The notes under the pieces were generated by a model. The model did no database searches, had not been told where the DNA came from, and worked only from the letters and a program-made list of their open reading frames with translations. A stretch of 26,006 bases of DNA. It comes from JABWBR01 sp036741235. Lineage in GTDB: Bacteria; Bacteroidota; Bacteroidia; Chitinophagales; Saprospiraceae. This document shows positions 15,786 through 24,389 of the stretch, in pieces; within the stretch, counting starts at the first letter, position 1, and the number at the start of each line of letters is the position of its first letter. The stretch is taken from the NCBI GenBank assembly GCA_036741235.1, contig DAINSQ010000057.1:1-26006 (forward strand), in the 5' to 3' direction. The position numbers and the translations under genes are program-made.

Positions 15786-17840
15786 ATGACAAAAACGCTT
15801 GTCCCCACAACGGATTTCCAACGCGCCATTCTCGAAGGCATTCCCTCGTTATTGCCGGCGCCAAAGCCCTATGACAACAGCGTAAGCCATGCCCCCGTGC
15901 GGGTCATCGCCGGCGTATTAAGCGAAAAAGAAAAAGTGCTGGCCTTGCGCAACGCCTTGCGGTATTTCCCTGCTGAGCATCACGCCGTGCTGGCGCCCGA
16001 ATTTGCCGCCGAGCTGGCGGCGTACGGCCGCATCTACATGCACCGGTTTCGCCCCAACTACCCCATGTACGCCCGGCCCATCCACGAGTACCCCCACCGG
16101 TCGAAGCAAGCCGCGGCCATCATGCTGATGATACAAAACAACCTCGACCCGAAGGTGGCCAAACACCCCCACGAACTGATCACCTACGGCGGCAACGGGG
16201 CTGTTTTCCAAAACTGGGCCCAATACCGGCTGGTGATGAAATACCTGGCCGAGATGACCGACGAGCAAACGCTGGTAATGTACTCGGGCCACCCGCTCGG
16301 CTTGTTCCCCTCGCACCCCGAAGCGCCACGGGTAGTAGTGACCAACGGCATGATGATACCCAACTACTCTAAAAAAGAAGACTGGAACAAATACAACGCC
16401 CTGGGCGTCACCCAATACGGACAGATGACGGCGGGTTCGTTTATGTATATCGGCCCGCAGGGCATTGTCCACGGCACCACCATAACACTGCTCAATGCCG
16501 GGCGCCTGAAAGGCCTGGGCGACGACAACCTGCGGGGCAAGGTATTCGTCACCTCGGGGCTCGGCGGCATGTCGGGGGCGCAAACCGTGGCCTCCGTGAT
16601 CGCCGGGGCGGTGGGCGTGGTCGCCGAAGTAGACCCCGACGCTGTGCAACAACGCCTGACCGACGGCTATATCCAGGCCGAAAATGTGTTTCACGACCTC
16701 GATAAACTGCTCGCCCGCATCGAGGAGTGCCGCCGCAACGGCACGGCCGTCGCCCTGGTCTATGCCGGCAACGTAGTCGATCTATGGGAAAAATTTGTCG
16801 AAGCAGGAACACACATAGAACTCGGCTCCGACCAAACTTCACTGCACAATATCGACGATATGGGCTATTGCCCGGCAGGTTATACTTTTGCGGAAGCTAA
16901 AGCCCTGCTCGTGCGCGACAAAGCGACCTTTATGGACGCCGTGCGACATACCCTGCGCCGCCATGTTGCGGCTATTAATGCCATGACAGCTCGCGGTATG
17001 TATTTTTGGGACTATGGCAATGCCTTCCTGCTCGAAGCCGGTCACGCCGGCGCCGATATATGGCGCAATCAGGAGGAAGGTTTGTACAAATACCCCTCTT
17101 ATGTAGAAGATATTATGGGGCCCATGTGTTTCGACTACGGCTTCGGCCCCTTCCGCTGGGTGTGCGCCTCCGGCGACCTGGCCGACCTGCGCACTACCGA
17201 CCGCATTGCCGGCGAAGTACTTCAAGCCATGCTGGCAGCATCCCCTCCCGATATCGAAGGGCAATTGCGCGACAACCTGATGTGGATACAATCGGCAGAG
17301 ATGAATATCCCGGTGGTGGGCTCCAAATCCCGCATCCTTTATGCCGATGCAGTGGGTCGCATCCGCATTGCCCAGGCTTTCAACGAAGCCATTGCCCGCG
17401 GTGAAATCTCGGCCCCGGTGGTATTAGGCCGCGATCACCACGACGTATCGGGCACCGACTCGCCGTTCCGCGAAACTGCCAATATTTACGACGGATCCAG
17501 GTTTACCGCCGACATGGCGGTGCACAACGTCATCGGCGACTCATTCCGGGGAGCTACCTGGGTCAGCCTGCACAACGGCGGCGGCGTAGGCTGGGGCGAA
17601 GTGATCAACGGCGGCTTCGGCATGGTACTCGACGGCAGCCCCGAGGCGCGCCGTCGACTGGAATCAATGCTGTTCTGGGATGTCAACAACGGCATCGCCC
17701 GCCGCAGTTGGGCCCGCAACGAGGGCGCCATACACGCTGCCCAACGCGCCATGGAGGCAGAGCCGGCCCTGCGCATTACGATGCCCAATCTGGCCGACGA
17801 CGAATTGGTAGAAAAAGCAATCAAGGCAATTACTACCTGA
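15786..17840 (+). CDS. hutU: Urocanate hydratase (urocanase), long form
   Basis: 684 residues. Catalyses the NAD+-dependent hydration of urocanate to imidazolonepropionate, the second step of histidine breakdown, in the cytoplasm. Visible family marks are LITYGGNGAVFQNWAQY, the LGVTQYGQMTAGSFMYIGPQGIVHGT block, the NAD-binding GLGGMSGAQ (258-266), ELGSDQTSLHN and the C-terminal GPFRWVCASGD and HNGGGVGWGEVINGGFGM blocks. Classic bacterial urocanases are about 550-560 residues; this one is of the longer type (about 660-680) shared by some bacteria and animals. The cysteine nearest the catalytic region is C448 (GPMCFDYGFGPFRW), two positions further from GPFRW than in Pseudomonas-type enzymes. 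No hutH, hutI or ftcD lies nearby. The last 8 bases overlap the convergent PKD gene. Confidence 0.96.
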   Translation: MTKTLVPTTDFQRAILEGIPSLLPAPKPYDNSVSHAPVRVIAGVLSEKEKVLALRNALRYFPAEHHAVLAPEFAAELAAYGRIYMHRFRPNYPMYARPIHEYPHRSKQAAAIMLMIQNNLDPKVAKHPHELITYGGNGAVFQNWAQYRLVMKYLAEMTDEQTLVMYSGHPLGLFPSHPEAPRVVVTNGMMIPNYSKKEDWNKYNALGVTQYGQMTAGSFMYIGPQGIVHGTTITLLNAGRLKGLGDDNLRGKVFVTSGLGGMSGAQTVASVIAGAVGVVAEVDPDAVQQRLTDGYIQAENVFHDLDKLLARIEECRRNGTAVALVYAGNVVDLWEKFVEAGTHIELGSDQTSLHNIDDMGYCPAGYTFAEAKALLVRDKATFMDAVRHTLRRHVAAINAMTARGMYFWDYGNAFLLEAGHAGADIWRNQEEGLYKYPSYVEDIMGPMCFDYGFGPFRWVCASGDLADLRTTDRIAGEVLQAMLAASPPDIEGQLRDNLMWIQSAEMNIPVVGSKSRILYADAVGRIRIAQAFNEAIARGEISAPVVLGRDHHDVSGTDSPFRETANIYDGSRFTADMAVHNVIGDSFRGATWVSLHNGGGVGWGEVINGGFGMVLDGSPEARRRLESMLFWDVNNGIARRSWARNEGAIHAAQRAMEAEPALRITMPNLADDELVEKAIKAITT

Positions 17841-20103
17841 TCAGCACTACTTCCGATTTGTAGGTCGATATTTCGCCGCGCGGCCCCGTAATCCGCACTT
17901 CACACAAGTAAACGCCGGGCGGCGCCGGCCCGCCCGTGTTGTTTTTTCGACCGTTCCAACCCGTATCAAGGTTCGACGACTCAAAAACCATTTCCCCCCA
18001 GCGGTTCCAAATGCGAATATTGTATTGCTTAATACCCGGCAAAAAACCTTCCGGTTTATAAATATCGTTGACAGCGTCGTCGTTGGGGGTGAAAGCATTA
18101 GGTAAATGAAAAGTATTGACGGGTTTGATATCTACTATCCGGCTGGTCGAATCCTGACAGCCGCTGACATGGGTGACCACCAGGGTTACCTCATACAAAC
18201 CGGTATCGGCATAAACATAAGAAGGGTTGGGTATCGTAGCATAAGCCCCTGGCACGCCAAAATCCCAATACCAGCGCCAGGCGTCGACAGATTGGTCGTT
18301 AAATTGCACCTGCGGATTAAAAAAGTCGGGCGCTTCAGGTGAAAAATCAAAATCGGCTATGGGCGCCGGGGTTACCGTGATGAGCGCGGGGAAAATGGTA
18401 TCAGTCTGGCAACCGATCGGCGAAATAACAGACAGCCCAACGTCATATACGCCGGCAGCCTCGTAAGTATGCACCGCATCGATATCGCTACTCGTGGCGC
18501 CGTCGCCAAAATCCCAGCGTACCTCATACGTCTCGTCAACAGGATATGAGAGATTATTGAACCGCACCCTGGCGGGCGCGCAACTTTCGGTTTCGCTGGG
18601 CGAAACAATAAGCAGCGCCGGCACTGGAAAATAGGGCACCAATCGGCTGGCAGTAGCCGTACACCGGTTGGCGTCGGTAATTTTGAGCGTAGCGATACGC
18701 CCGCCGGGATCGTCATAAATATGCTGCGGGGCAACCGTCAGGGAGGCATTGCCGTCGCCGAACGTCCATCTCCAATCGATAACTTCCTGTCCGTCAGTGA
18801 CGGGCAACGGCGTAAATTGTACCGGCCCCGCCCTGCAAGTGTCATATGCAAATTCAAAATCCGTATCCAGCCCCGGATAAATCGAAACACGGATCGTGGC
18901 CGTATCGCCGCAATCGGAATCAGGATTGAGTACCAGGCTGCCTTCGTATTCTCCGGGGCCGGGGAAAGTGACCGTGGCATTCCAGGTATCTATGATTTCC
19001 GTTTCGCCGTTGATGTCAAATTCCCAATAAAAAACATCGATAAACTGAGACTGATAACTTTGATTGATAAAACTCAGCGTCGTTTCGCCACAAGTATTAA
19101 ACAAAAAAACATCATTGGCCAGGCTATCTTCCGATACGTCGGCTACTACAGTGGGCGTGCAACTGGTCACATTAAACTGAAAATCGCGACGCACGGTGCT
19201 CAACAAGATGCCGTTGCGGTATTCCGACACGCAGATACCTACCACAAATTGCCCCTGAAAAGCGGGCATACCGGTCATCAACCCGGAATAAGTGCCAATA
19301 TCAAAATCAGAAGCGGCGCCCAACGGATTTTGGGCCGTATAGGCCGGCGCCAGGAAATTCACCCCGGCATAAGGAGGCGGATTATCGGGGTCGGGGGCCA
19401 GGCCGTTGAGTGCCAGCGGGTTGTTGAAATTCAGACCGCCGCCCAACAACGGCGTACACAATTCGTATACCAGCAAATCACCTTCTGCATCTACTGCCGC
19501 GCTACTGATACTAAAAGACTGCCCTGCACACAATACAATGGGGGGGTAATTGGTAAAAACAGGGCTGTTATTGCCTGCCAACTGAGCCGCCGGCGTGAGT
19601 TCTATGGTATAAGTAGCGCCGGAATCGTCGGGGTTTAAAATATTGGTAATAGTAATATTGCGGCAGCAGCGTTGATAGGAAATAAAGTAGCTCTCGCTGG
19701 AAATAGGCAGATCAACAGCCGGAAAAACGTAAACCCCTTCCTGAACGCAAACATTTTGAGGTACAATCAAACATGGGTTGCCGGGGTTAGGGTTGATAAA
19801 CGAACTGGTGGGCGCCTGGAGGTACAAGGTGAGAAATGGCGTGGTTGAACTACCCCGGTATATCGTCACCGAAGCCGTAAACGATCCGCCCGGCGCCGAG
19901 TCGAAATTGGCGCCGCTACCCTGGCAGTCGCGATAAATCCGCATGGTGAATACGTACGTCCGCGAATTCGAACTCGTATCGCCGTTGGTATACCCCAGGC
20001 ATTGATAGGTGATCTCCCCGCCGATAATGTGCGCGGCCTGTGCCGGCAGGGCTAACAGGCAACTTGCAACTAAAATAACGATGTAGTGTAATTTTTTTTT
20101 CAA
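17833..20103 (-). CDS. PKD-domain surface protein with T9SS type B (gliding-motility, CHU_C) sorting domain
   Basis: About 756 residues from a TTG start at 20103. The open frame extends upstream to 20244 but contains no ATG there. The TTG gives a good signal peptide (LKKKLHYIVILVASCLLALPAQA), and an excellent -33/-7 promoter lies at 20172-20142, so the longer form would start before its own promoter. The mature N-terminus AHIIGGEITYQCLG...YRDCQG is the cysteine-containing module found at the start of many Bacteroidota adhesin-like proteins. Three PKD repeats follow: WRWTFGDGNAS near 441, VRWDFGDGATS near 526, and WYWDFGVPG near 607, the last lacking the GDG turn. Residues about 665-756 are the CHU_C/type B sorting domain (LPNAFTPNDD..., IWNRWGEMVFES). 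Secreted by the type 9 system to the cell surface or medium; the ligand is unknown. Confidence 0.9.
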   Translation of the reverse strand: MKKKLHYIVILVASCLLALPAQAAHIIGGEITYQCLGYTNGDTSSNSRTYVFTMRIYRDCQGSGANFDSAPGGSFTASVTIYRGSSTTPFLTLYLQAPTSSFINPNPGNPCLIVPQNVCVQEGVYVFPAVDLPISSESYFISYQRCCRNITITNILNPDDSGATYTIELTPAAQLAGNNSPVFTNYPPIVLCAGQSFSISSAAVDAEGDLLVYELCTPLLGGGLNFNNPLALNGLAPDPDNPPPYAGVNFLAPAYTAQNPLGAASDFDIGTYSGLMTGMPAFQGQFVVGICVSEYRNGILLSTVRRDFQFNVTSCTPTVVADVSEDSLANDVFLFNTCGETTLSFINQSYQSQFIDVFYWEFDINGETEIIDTWNATVTFPGPGEYEGSLVLNPDSDCGDTATIRVSIYPGLDTDFEFAYDTCRAGPVQFTPLPVTDGQEVIDWRWTFGDGNASLTVAPQHIYDDPGGRIATLKITDANRCTATASRLVPYFPVPALLIVSPSETESCAPARVRFNNLSYPVDETYEVRWDFGDGATSSDIDAVHTYEAAGVYDVGLSVISPIGCQTDTIFPALITVTPAPIADFDFSPEAPDFFNPQVQFNDQSVDAWRWYWDFGVPGAYATIPNPSYVYADTGLYEVTLVVTHVSGCQDSTSRIVDIKPVNTFHLPNAFTPNDDAVNDIYKPEGFLPGIKQYNIRIWNRWGEMVFESSNLDTGWNGRKNNTGGPAPPGVYLCEVRITGPRGEISTYKSEVVLIR

Positions 20104-20141
20104 CCCTGACGTTTTTATAAGTTGTTTATCCGTGCTACTCG

Positions 20142-20172
20142 TAAAGGTAGTGAAATCCTTATTCCTGCCAAA
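20142..20172 (-). promoter_or_regulatory. -33/-7 promoter of the PKD/T9SS gene
   Basis: On the minus strand, TTTG (20172-20169), exactly 19 bases, then TACCTTTA (20149-20142; 7 of 8 to TAnnTTTG). This is the best -33/-7 pair in the window. Transcription would start near 20137, about 35 bases before the TTG start codon at 20103. Confidence 0.6.
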
Positions 20173-20350
20173 AGCGGGTAACGCAGATTCGCAGTTTATC
20201 AGACACTTTGCAGGGGTATCCTCAATGATAAAGTGTTTAACCAAATCGTTTTGGCTTTGTTATTTATTCACTACATATGGAGCACTATGAAGCGCCGCAG
20301 CCGCGGGAGGGCGGCAACTGCGCTTTCTACGCTGAGCAAATCCCAGGTAT
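20173..20350 (+). promoter_or_regulatory. Leader region of the YrdC-like gene with a GC-rich hairpin
   Basis: The region between the divergent genes. It contains a GC-rich hairpin at 20291-20324 (AGCG, 3-base bulge, CAG, CCGC / GCGG, CAA, CTG, CGCT) and a weak -7-like box TGGCTTTG (20252-20259). No T-run follows the hairpin. A 74-residue open frame from 20233 crosses it but looks non-coding. Confidence 0.3.
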
Positions 20351-20956
20351 ATGACGACCACTTTTACCAACCAGGCAGCCATTATGACACAAAACTACGA
20401 CACCGCAAACGCGCTGCTCACACTGAGTCAGGGCGGACTTATTCTGTTCCCCACTGACACTACTTGGAGCGTTGGCTGCGACGCGCTCAACCCCCTTGCC
20501 ATCAGGAAATTATTGCAACTGTACCAGCAAAAAAACACTTATCCCATTGAGTTGATCGTCAACTCTATCGGTATGATAAAAAGTTATGTGGAGCAGCTAC
20601 ATCCGCGCGTAGAAACGCTGCTGGTTTACCATACCCGCCCGCTTACCATATTACTGGAGCAGGCTCGTCGAGTGCCGCAGGAGGCGCTTTATCCCGATGG
20701 CAGCGTAGCAATGCGGCTGACACAAGATGAATTTGCCCGACTGCTGGTCAGCCAATTTGGTCGCCCTATTGCTACCACGCCGGCTTGTGTTGAAGGCCGG
20801 CCTTTTCCCACCCATTTCGGCGCTATCAGTTCGGAAATTTTACAAGGCGTAGATCACGTTTCCAAATTTAAACAACACGACAAAAACCAGGGCGAGTTGT
20901 CTGTTATGGTTAAATTATCGGACGGCGACGAAGAACTCGTTTTTTTGCGTGAATAG
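20351..20956 (+). CDS. Sua5/YciO/YrdC-family (TsaC-like) protein with degenerate active site
   Basis: 201 residues (190 if the ATG at 20384 is used, which fits the family's usual short N-terminus better). The fold signature is clear: GGLILFPTDTTWSVGCDALNP (28-48), RPLTILL (96-102), SVAMRLTQDEF, and a tail similar to short Bacteroidota threonylcarbamoyl-adenylate synthases. However, the substrate-binding motifs are lost. The usual K-x-R-xxx-K becomes Y58-x-Q60-xxx-Y64, and STSANxSG becomes T142-T-P-A-C-V-E-G149. Real TsaC/Sua5 makes threonylcarbamoyl-AMP for the t6A37 tRNA modification; this copy is unlikely to do so and may be a pseudoenzyme with an RNA- or nucleotide-binding role. It is followed 92 bases later by gyrB on the same strand. 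Confidence 0.82.
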   Translation: MTTTFTNQAAIMTQNYDTANALLTLSQGGLILFPTDTTWSVGCDALNPLAIRKLLQLYQQKNTYPIELIVNSIGMIKSYVEQLHPRVETLLVYHTRPLTILLEQARRVPQEALYPDGSVAMRLTQDEFARLLVSQFGRPIATTPACVEGRPFPTHFGAISSEILQGVDHVSKFKQHDKNQGELSVMVKLSDGDEELVFLRE

Positions 20957-21036
20957 TACGACGCGCTGCAAAAAGGCATAATTCGGAAACTGCTGCCTAT
21001 TACCCATTACCATTATAATAACCGGTTTTAATTTCC

Positions 21037-21044
21037 TATCTTTG
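21037..21044 (+). promoter_or_regulatory. -7 promoter box (TATCTTTG) for gyrB
   Basis: A perfect TAnnTTTG match whose last base is only 4 bases before the ATG at 21049. Transcription would start at or within a few bases of the start codon. No consensus TTTG is seen about 19 bases upstream. Confidence 0.6.
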
Positions 21045-21048
21045 CCGC

Positions 21049-23025
21049 ATGGAATTGAATCAAGAATTGGACCAAACGCCTGTTGAAACGGGCGATTATA
21101 ATGCCAGTAATATTCAGGCATTAGAGGGGCTTGAAGCCGTTAGAAAACGCCCGGGGATGTATATCGGAAGCACCGATTCCAAGGGCTTGCACCACCTGGT
21201 TTGGGAAGTTATCGACAACTCCGTCGACGAATACCTCGCCGGCCATTGTACCGATATCGTGTTGCGTGTTTTGCCCGGCAATACGGTGACCGTAACCGAC
21301 AACGGCCGCGGTATCCCTACGGGTATGCACAAAAAACTCAAAAAATCGGCGCTCGAAGTCGTTATGACCGTGCTGCACGCCGGCGGTAAATTCGACAAAA
21401 ACACCTACAAAGTCTCCGGCGGCTTGCACGGCGTGGGCGTTTCCTGCGTCAACGCCCTTTCCGACCACCTGCGCGCCGAAGTGCGCCGCGAGGGTAAGGT
21501 TTGGGTACAGGAATACAGCCAGGGCAAACCCCAGGGCGATGTCAAGATTATCGGCGACTCCAACGAGACCGGCACGACGATCACTTTCCACCCCGACCCC
21601 GAAATTTTTGAAACGCTCGACTACAAATACGATATCCTCGCCAATCGCATGCGCGAATTATCGTACCTCAACCGCGGACTGCGCCTGGTGCTGATTGACG
21701 AGCGCGAAAAAGACGAAAAAGGCGCCTTCAAACAGGAGGAATTTCACTCTTCCGGCGGCCTGCGCGAATTCCTCAAATACCTCGACGACTCCCGCACACC
21801 GCTCACCGAACAGCCTATACACCTCACTACCCGCGAAGACGATGTAGAGGTGGAAGTGGCGCTCCAGTACAATACTTCCTACACCGAGAATATTTATTCG
21901 TTTGTCAATAATATCAATACCCGCGAGGGCGGTACGCACGTCAACGGCTTCCGCATGGCCGTTACCCGCGAATTTCGCCAATACGGCAAAGACAACGGAT
22001 TTTTCAAAAAGCTGAAATTTATGCCTTCGGGCGAAGATTTCCGCGAAGGCCTCACCGCCATCGTGTCGGTGAAGGTCCCCGAACCGCAATTTAAAGGCCA
22101 AACCAAAGGCGAACTCGGCAACTCGGAAGTGCTCGGCATCGTGTCGCGCGCCGTGGGCGAAGCCCTGGGCCATTTCCTCGAGGAAAATCCCAACGAGGCC
22201 AAACGCATTATGGATAAGGTGATCCTGGCCGCAACCGCCCGCGAAGCAGCCCGCAAAGCCCGCGAAATGGTGCAGCGCAAAGGCGTGCTCACCGGCGGCG
22301 GCCTGCCCGGCAAATTGGCCGACTGCTCGTCGAAAAACCCGGAGGAAAGCGAAATTTTCCTCGTAGAGGGCGACTCGGCAGGCGGTACCGCCAAACAGGG
22401 CCGCGACCGCAATATCCAGGCTATCCTGCCCCTGCGCGGTAAAATCCTTAATGTCGAAAAAGCCCTCGAACATAAGATCTACGAAAACGAGGAAATCAAA
22501 AATATTTTCACCGCGCTCGGCGTGCGCATCGAAGAAGACGAAGAGGGCGAACGCATCCTCAATCTCGAAAAACTGCGCTACCACAAAATCGTGATTATGT
22601 GCGACGCCGACGTCGACGGCAGCCACATTACTACGCTGATCCTGACTTTCTTCTTCCGCTATATGCGCCCGCTCGTGGAAAAAGGCCACGTGTATATCGC
22701 CGCCCCGCCGCTCTACCAGGTGCGCAAAGGCAAGGATTTCCGCTATTGCTGGACCGACCAGGAGCGCCGCGAAGCCGTCGAGGCATACTCCAAAGGCGGC
22801 AACGACGCTAATGTCAAAGTACAACGCTATAAGGGTCTCGGCGAAATGAACGCCGAACAATTGTGGGAAACCACGATGAACCCCGATACCCGCATCCTTC
22901 ATATTGTATCTATCGACGACGCCCGCGAGGCCGACCGCATCTTTTCTATGCTCATGGGCGACGAGGTGCCGCCGCGCCGCGCTTTTATCGAGGCCAACGC
23001 CAAGTACGCTAAAGTAGATGCGTAA
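21049..23025 (+). CDS. gyrB: DNA gyrase subunit B
   Basis: 658 residues. ATPase subunit of gyrase, which with GyrA introduces negative supercoils. The GHKL ATPase domain begins NIQALEGLEAVRKRPGMYIG. The catalytic Glu is E53 (WEVIDN, N57 for Mg), with TDNGRGIP at 83-90 and the glycine-rich GGLHGVGVSCVNALS. The Toprim domain has EGDSAGG (440-446, E440), PLRGKILNVEKA and DADVDGSHI (519-527). The C-terminus has QRYKGLGEMNAEQLWETTM and MGDEVPPRRAFIEANA, which favours GyrB over ParE. It lacks the roughly 170-residue insert of the E. coli protein (804 aa), normal for this phylum. The start is fixed: an in-frame stop lies at 21019-21021 with no other ATG before the conserved domain. Coding bias is strongly GC-rich. 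Confidence 0.97.
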   Translation: MELNQELDQTPVETGDYNASNIQALEGLEAVRKRPGMYIGSTDSKGLHHLVWEVIDNSVDEYLAGHCTDIVLRVLPGNTVTVTDNGRGIPTGMHKKLKKSALEVVMTVLHAGGKFDKNTYKVSGGLHGVGVSCVNALSDHLRAEVRREGKVWVQEYSQGKPQGDVKIIGDSNETGTTITFHPDPEIFETLDYKYDILANRMRELSYLNRGLRLVLIDEREKDEKGAFKQEEFHSSGGLREFLKYLDDSRTPLTEQPIHLTTREDDVEVEVALQYNTSYTENIYSFVNNINTREGGTHVNGFRMAVTREFRQYGKDNGFFKKLKFMPSGEDFREGLTAIVSVKVPEPQFKGQTKGELGNSEVLGIVSRAVGEALGHFLEENPNEAKRIMDKVILAATAREAARKAREMVQRKGVLTGGGLPGKLADCSSKNPEESEIFLVEGDSAGGTAKQGRDRNIQAILPLRGKILNVEKALEHKIYENEEIKNIFTALGVRIEEDEEGERILNLEKLRYHKIVIMCDADVDGSHITTLILTFFFRYMRPLVEKGHVYIAAPPLYQVRKGKDFRYCWTDQERREAVEAYSKGGNDANVKVQRYKGLGEMNAEQLWETTMNPDTRILHIVSIDDAREADRIFSMLMGDEVPPRRAFIEANAKYAKVDA

Positions 23026-23112
23026 TATCGATTGTAATATTTTATCCTTTCAGGTATAAAGAGGTACAAACGGCCAAAAGAAACCTGTTCTGCAGCCAAA
23101 AAACCTCTTACC
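23026..23112 (+). promoter_or_regulatory. gyrB-patatin intergenic region with paired inverted repeat before the start codon
   Basis: AAGAGGT (23059-23065) and ACCTCTT (23103-23109) form a 7-bp inverted repeat whose right arm ends 3 bases before the patatin ATG. A competing pair, CAGGT (23051-23055) and ACCTG (23083-23087), overlaps it. A weak AT-rich inverted repeat (AATAT...ATATT) follows the gyrB stop. No good -7 box was found, so the gene may be read from gyrB. Confidence 0.3.
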
Positions 23113-24306
23113 ATGAAAGTGAAACATGCAATCGTACTGAGCGGGGGCGGATTTAAAGGCGCCTTCCAGCTGGGGGCAATCAACGCGCTGTCGCAATCGG
23201 CTGACAGGCTTTTCCCCGATGGGCAGATGAATTTCGATATCGTCGCCGGCGTGTCGGTGGGCTCTCTCAACGGCGCCCTGCTGGCCATGCAACGCCTCGA
23301 TGCCCTCAACGACTTCTGGCAGCGCGTGGCAGCCAACGGTCCTAAGGAGATTTTTACATCGCCCTTTATCGACGCCGACTCGGGCAGCGATGAACCCCAA
23401 TTCAAATTCGACCTGGAACAACTAAAAAACCAGGTCAGCGATTTCAAACTTCCCAAAATCGGCATTGACGATATGGTCAAGCTCGCATTTATGGGTAGCA
23501 AGAAACGGCAAAAATTTATTTCAGATCGCATCAAAGAGGCGCTATCGCCACTGCTCAAAGGCAAAAATGCCCTGCGCGGTCTGGCCGACAATACGCCCCT
23601 TCGCGATAAACTTCGCAGTATTCTCGATAAAAATGCTATCAATGGCCGGCAGTATTTCTGCGGCTTCGTTTCACTTGACGACGGTCAGTACCACTCGGTA
23701 TTACACAGCGACTTTACCAGCAATGAGGATTTTGTCAACGGCGTGCTCGCCTCTACGGCAATGCCCGTGGTGTGGGCCCCCGTACCCAATATCGGCTTTG
23801 CAGGCCGCGCAGCCGTCAATTCAGTAGACGGCGGCATACGCAACGTGTCGCCGCTGGGCGATGTGGTGGATGCTATACTAAATGACAACGAACCCGACGT
23901 AGTTTACCGCGTGATTATCGTGAACTGCAACAGCGGCGTCGATCAAGCAGATTATAGCCAGAGCAACTTGGCAGGTATCGCCCTGCGCGCCCTCAACGAT
24001 ATCGCTATCACCGAAATCTTTGACAACGACCTCGCCATGTTCCTCAAAATCAACGAACTGGTTGCCCAGGCTGAAGAACGCGGCGTCCGACTCATGGATT
24101 ATAATTACCAGAACGGCCAGCGCCACGCCCGGCCCTTCCGCCGCTTCGAAACGATGATCATACAGCCCGATCCCGGTATGCTCGGCGATACGCTGGCCAT
24201 GAACCCCGCGTTGTTCGAACGCCGTGTGGCTCACGGCTTCAGCAAAGCCCAGGAGGCAATCGCCGCTTTCCTGAGCCAACAGGAGCCGCAGCCGGTGAGG
24301 GCGTGA
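23113..24306 (+). CDS. Patatin-like phospholipase family protein
   Basis: 397 residues, no signal peptide, so cytoplasmic or membrane-associated. All patatin elements are present: oxyanion-hole loop SGGGFKGAFQLG (10-21, G11-G13), nucleophile elbow GVSVGS (46-51, S48), and the DGG motif (D239-G241) completing the Ser-Asp dyad. MPVVWAPV (217-224) and the strand before DGG are also typical. The family hydrolyses acyl esters of (phospho)lipids; the substrate here is unknown. An insertion of about 100 residues between the elbow and the second half (about 80-175, Lys-rich helices) is longer than in minimal members. It lies 87 bases after gyrB on the same strand and is followed by the strong hairpin at 24390-24436. 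Confidence 0.93.
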   Translation: MKVKHAIVLSGGGFKGAFQLGAINALSQSADRLFPDGQMNFDIVAGVSVGSLNGALLAMQRLDALNDFWQRVAANGPKEIFTSPFIDADSGSDEPQFKFDLEQLKNQVSDFKLPKIGIDDMVKLAFMGSKKRQKFISDRIKEALSPLLKGKNALRGLADNTPLRDKLRSILDKNAINGRQYFCGFVSLDDGQYHSVLHSDFTSNEDFVNGVLASTAMPVVWAPVPNIGFAGRAAVNSVDGGIRNVSPLGDVVDAILNDNEPDVVYRVIIVNCNSGVDQADYSQSNLAGIALRALNDIAITEIFDNDLAMFLKINELVAQAEERGVRLMDYNYQNGQRHARPFRRFETMIIQPDPGMLGDTLAMNPALFERRVAHGFSKAQEAIAAFLSQQEPQPVRA

Positions 24307-24389
24307 GTGTGCGTCTGAATACTTCGTTTCCTACATCGCACAACCGAAAAGCAATTTTTATATAAATATATCCCCAACTTTCATAAACA

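Noticed and set aside
20233..20457. A 74-residue plus-strand frame upstream of and overlapping the YrdC-like gene
   Set aside because: It overlaps the supported gene out of frame, has an odd Arg/His-rich composition and no promoter or domain.
21658..22902. A 414-residue open frame on the minus strand opposite gyrB
   Set aside because: A shadow of gyrB codon bias; the Phe/Ala/His-rich translation has no domain pattern.
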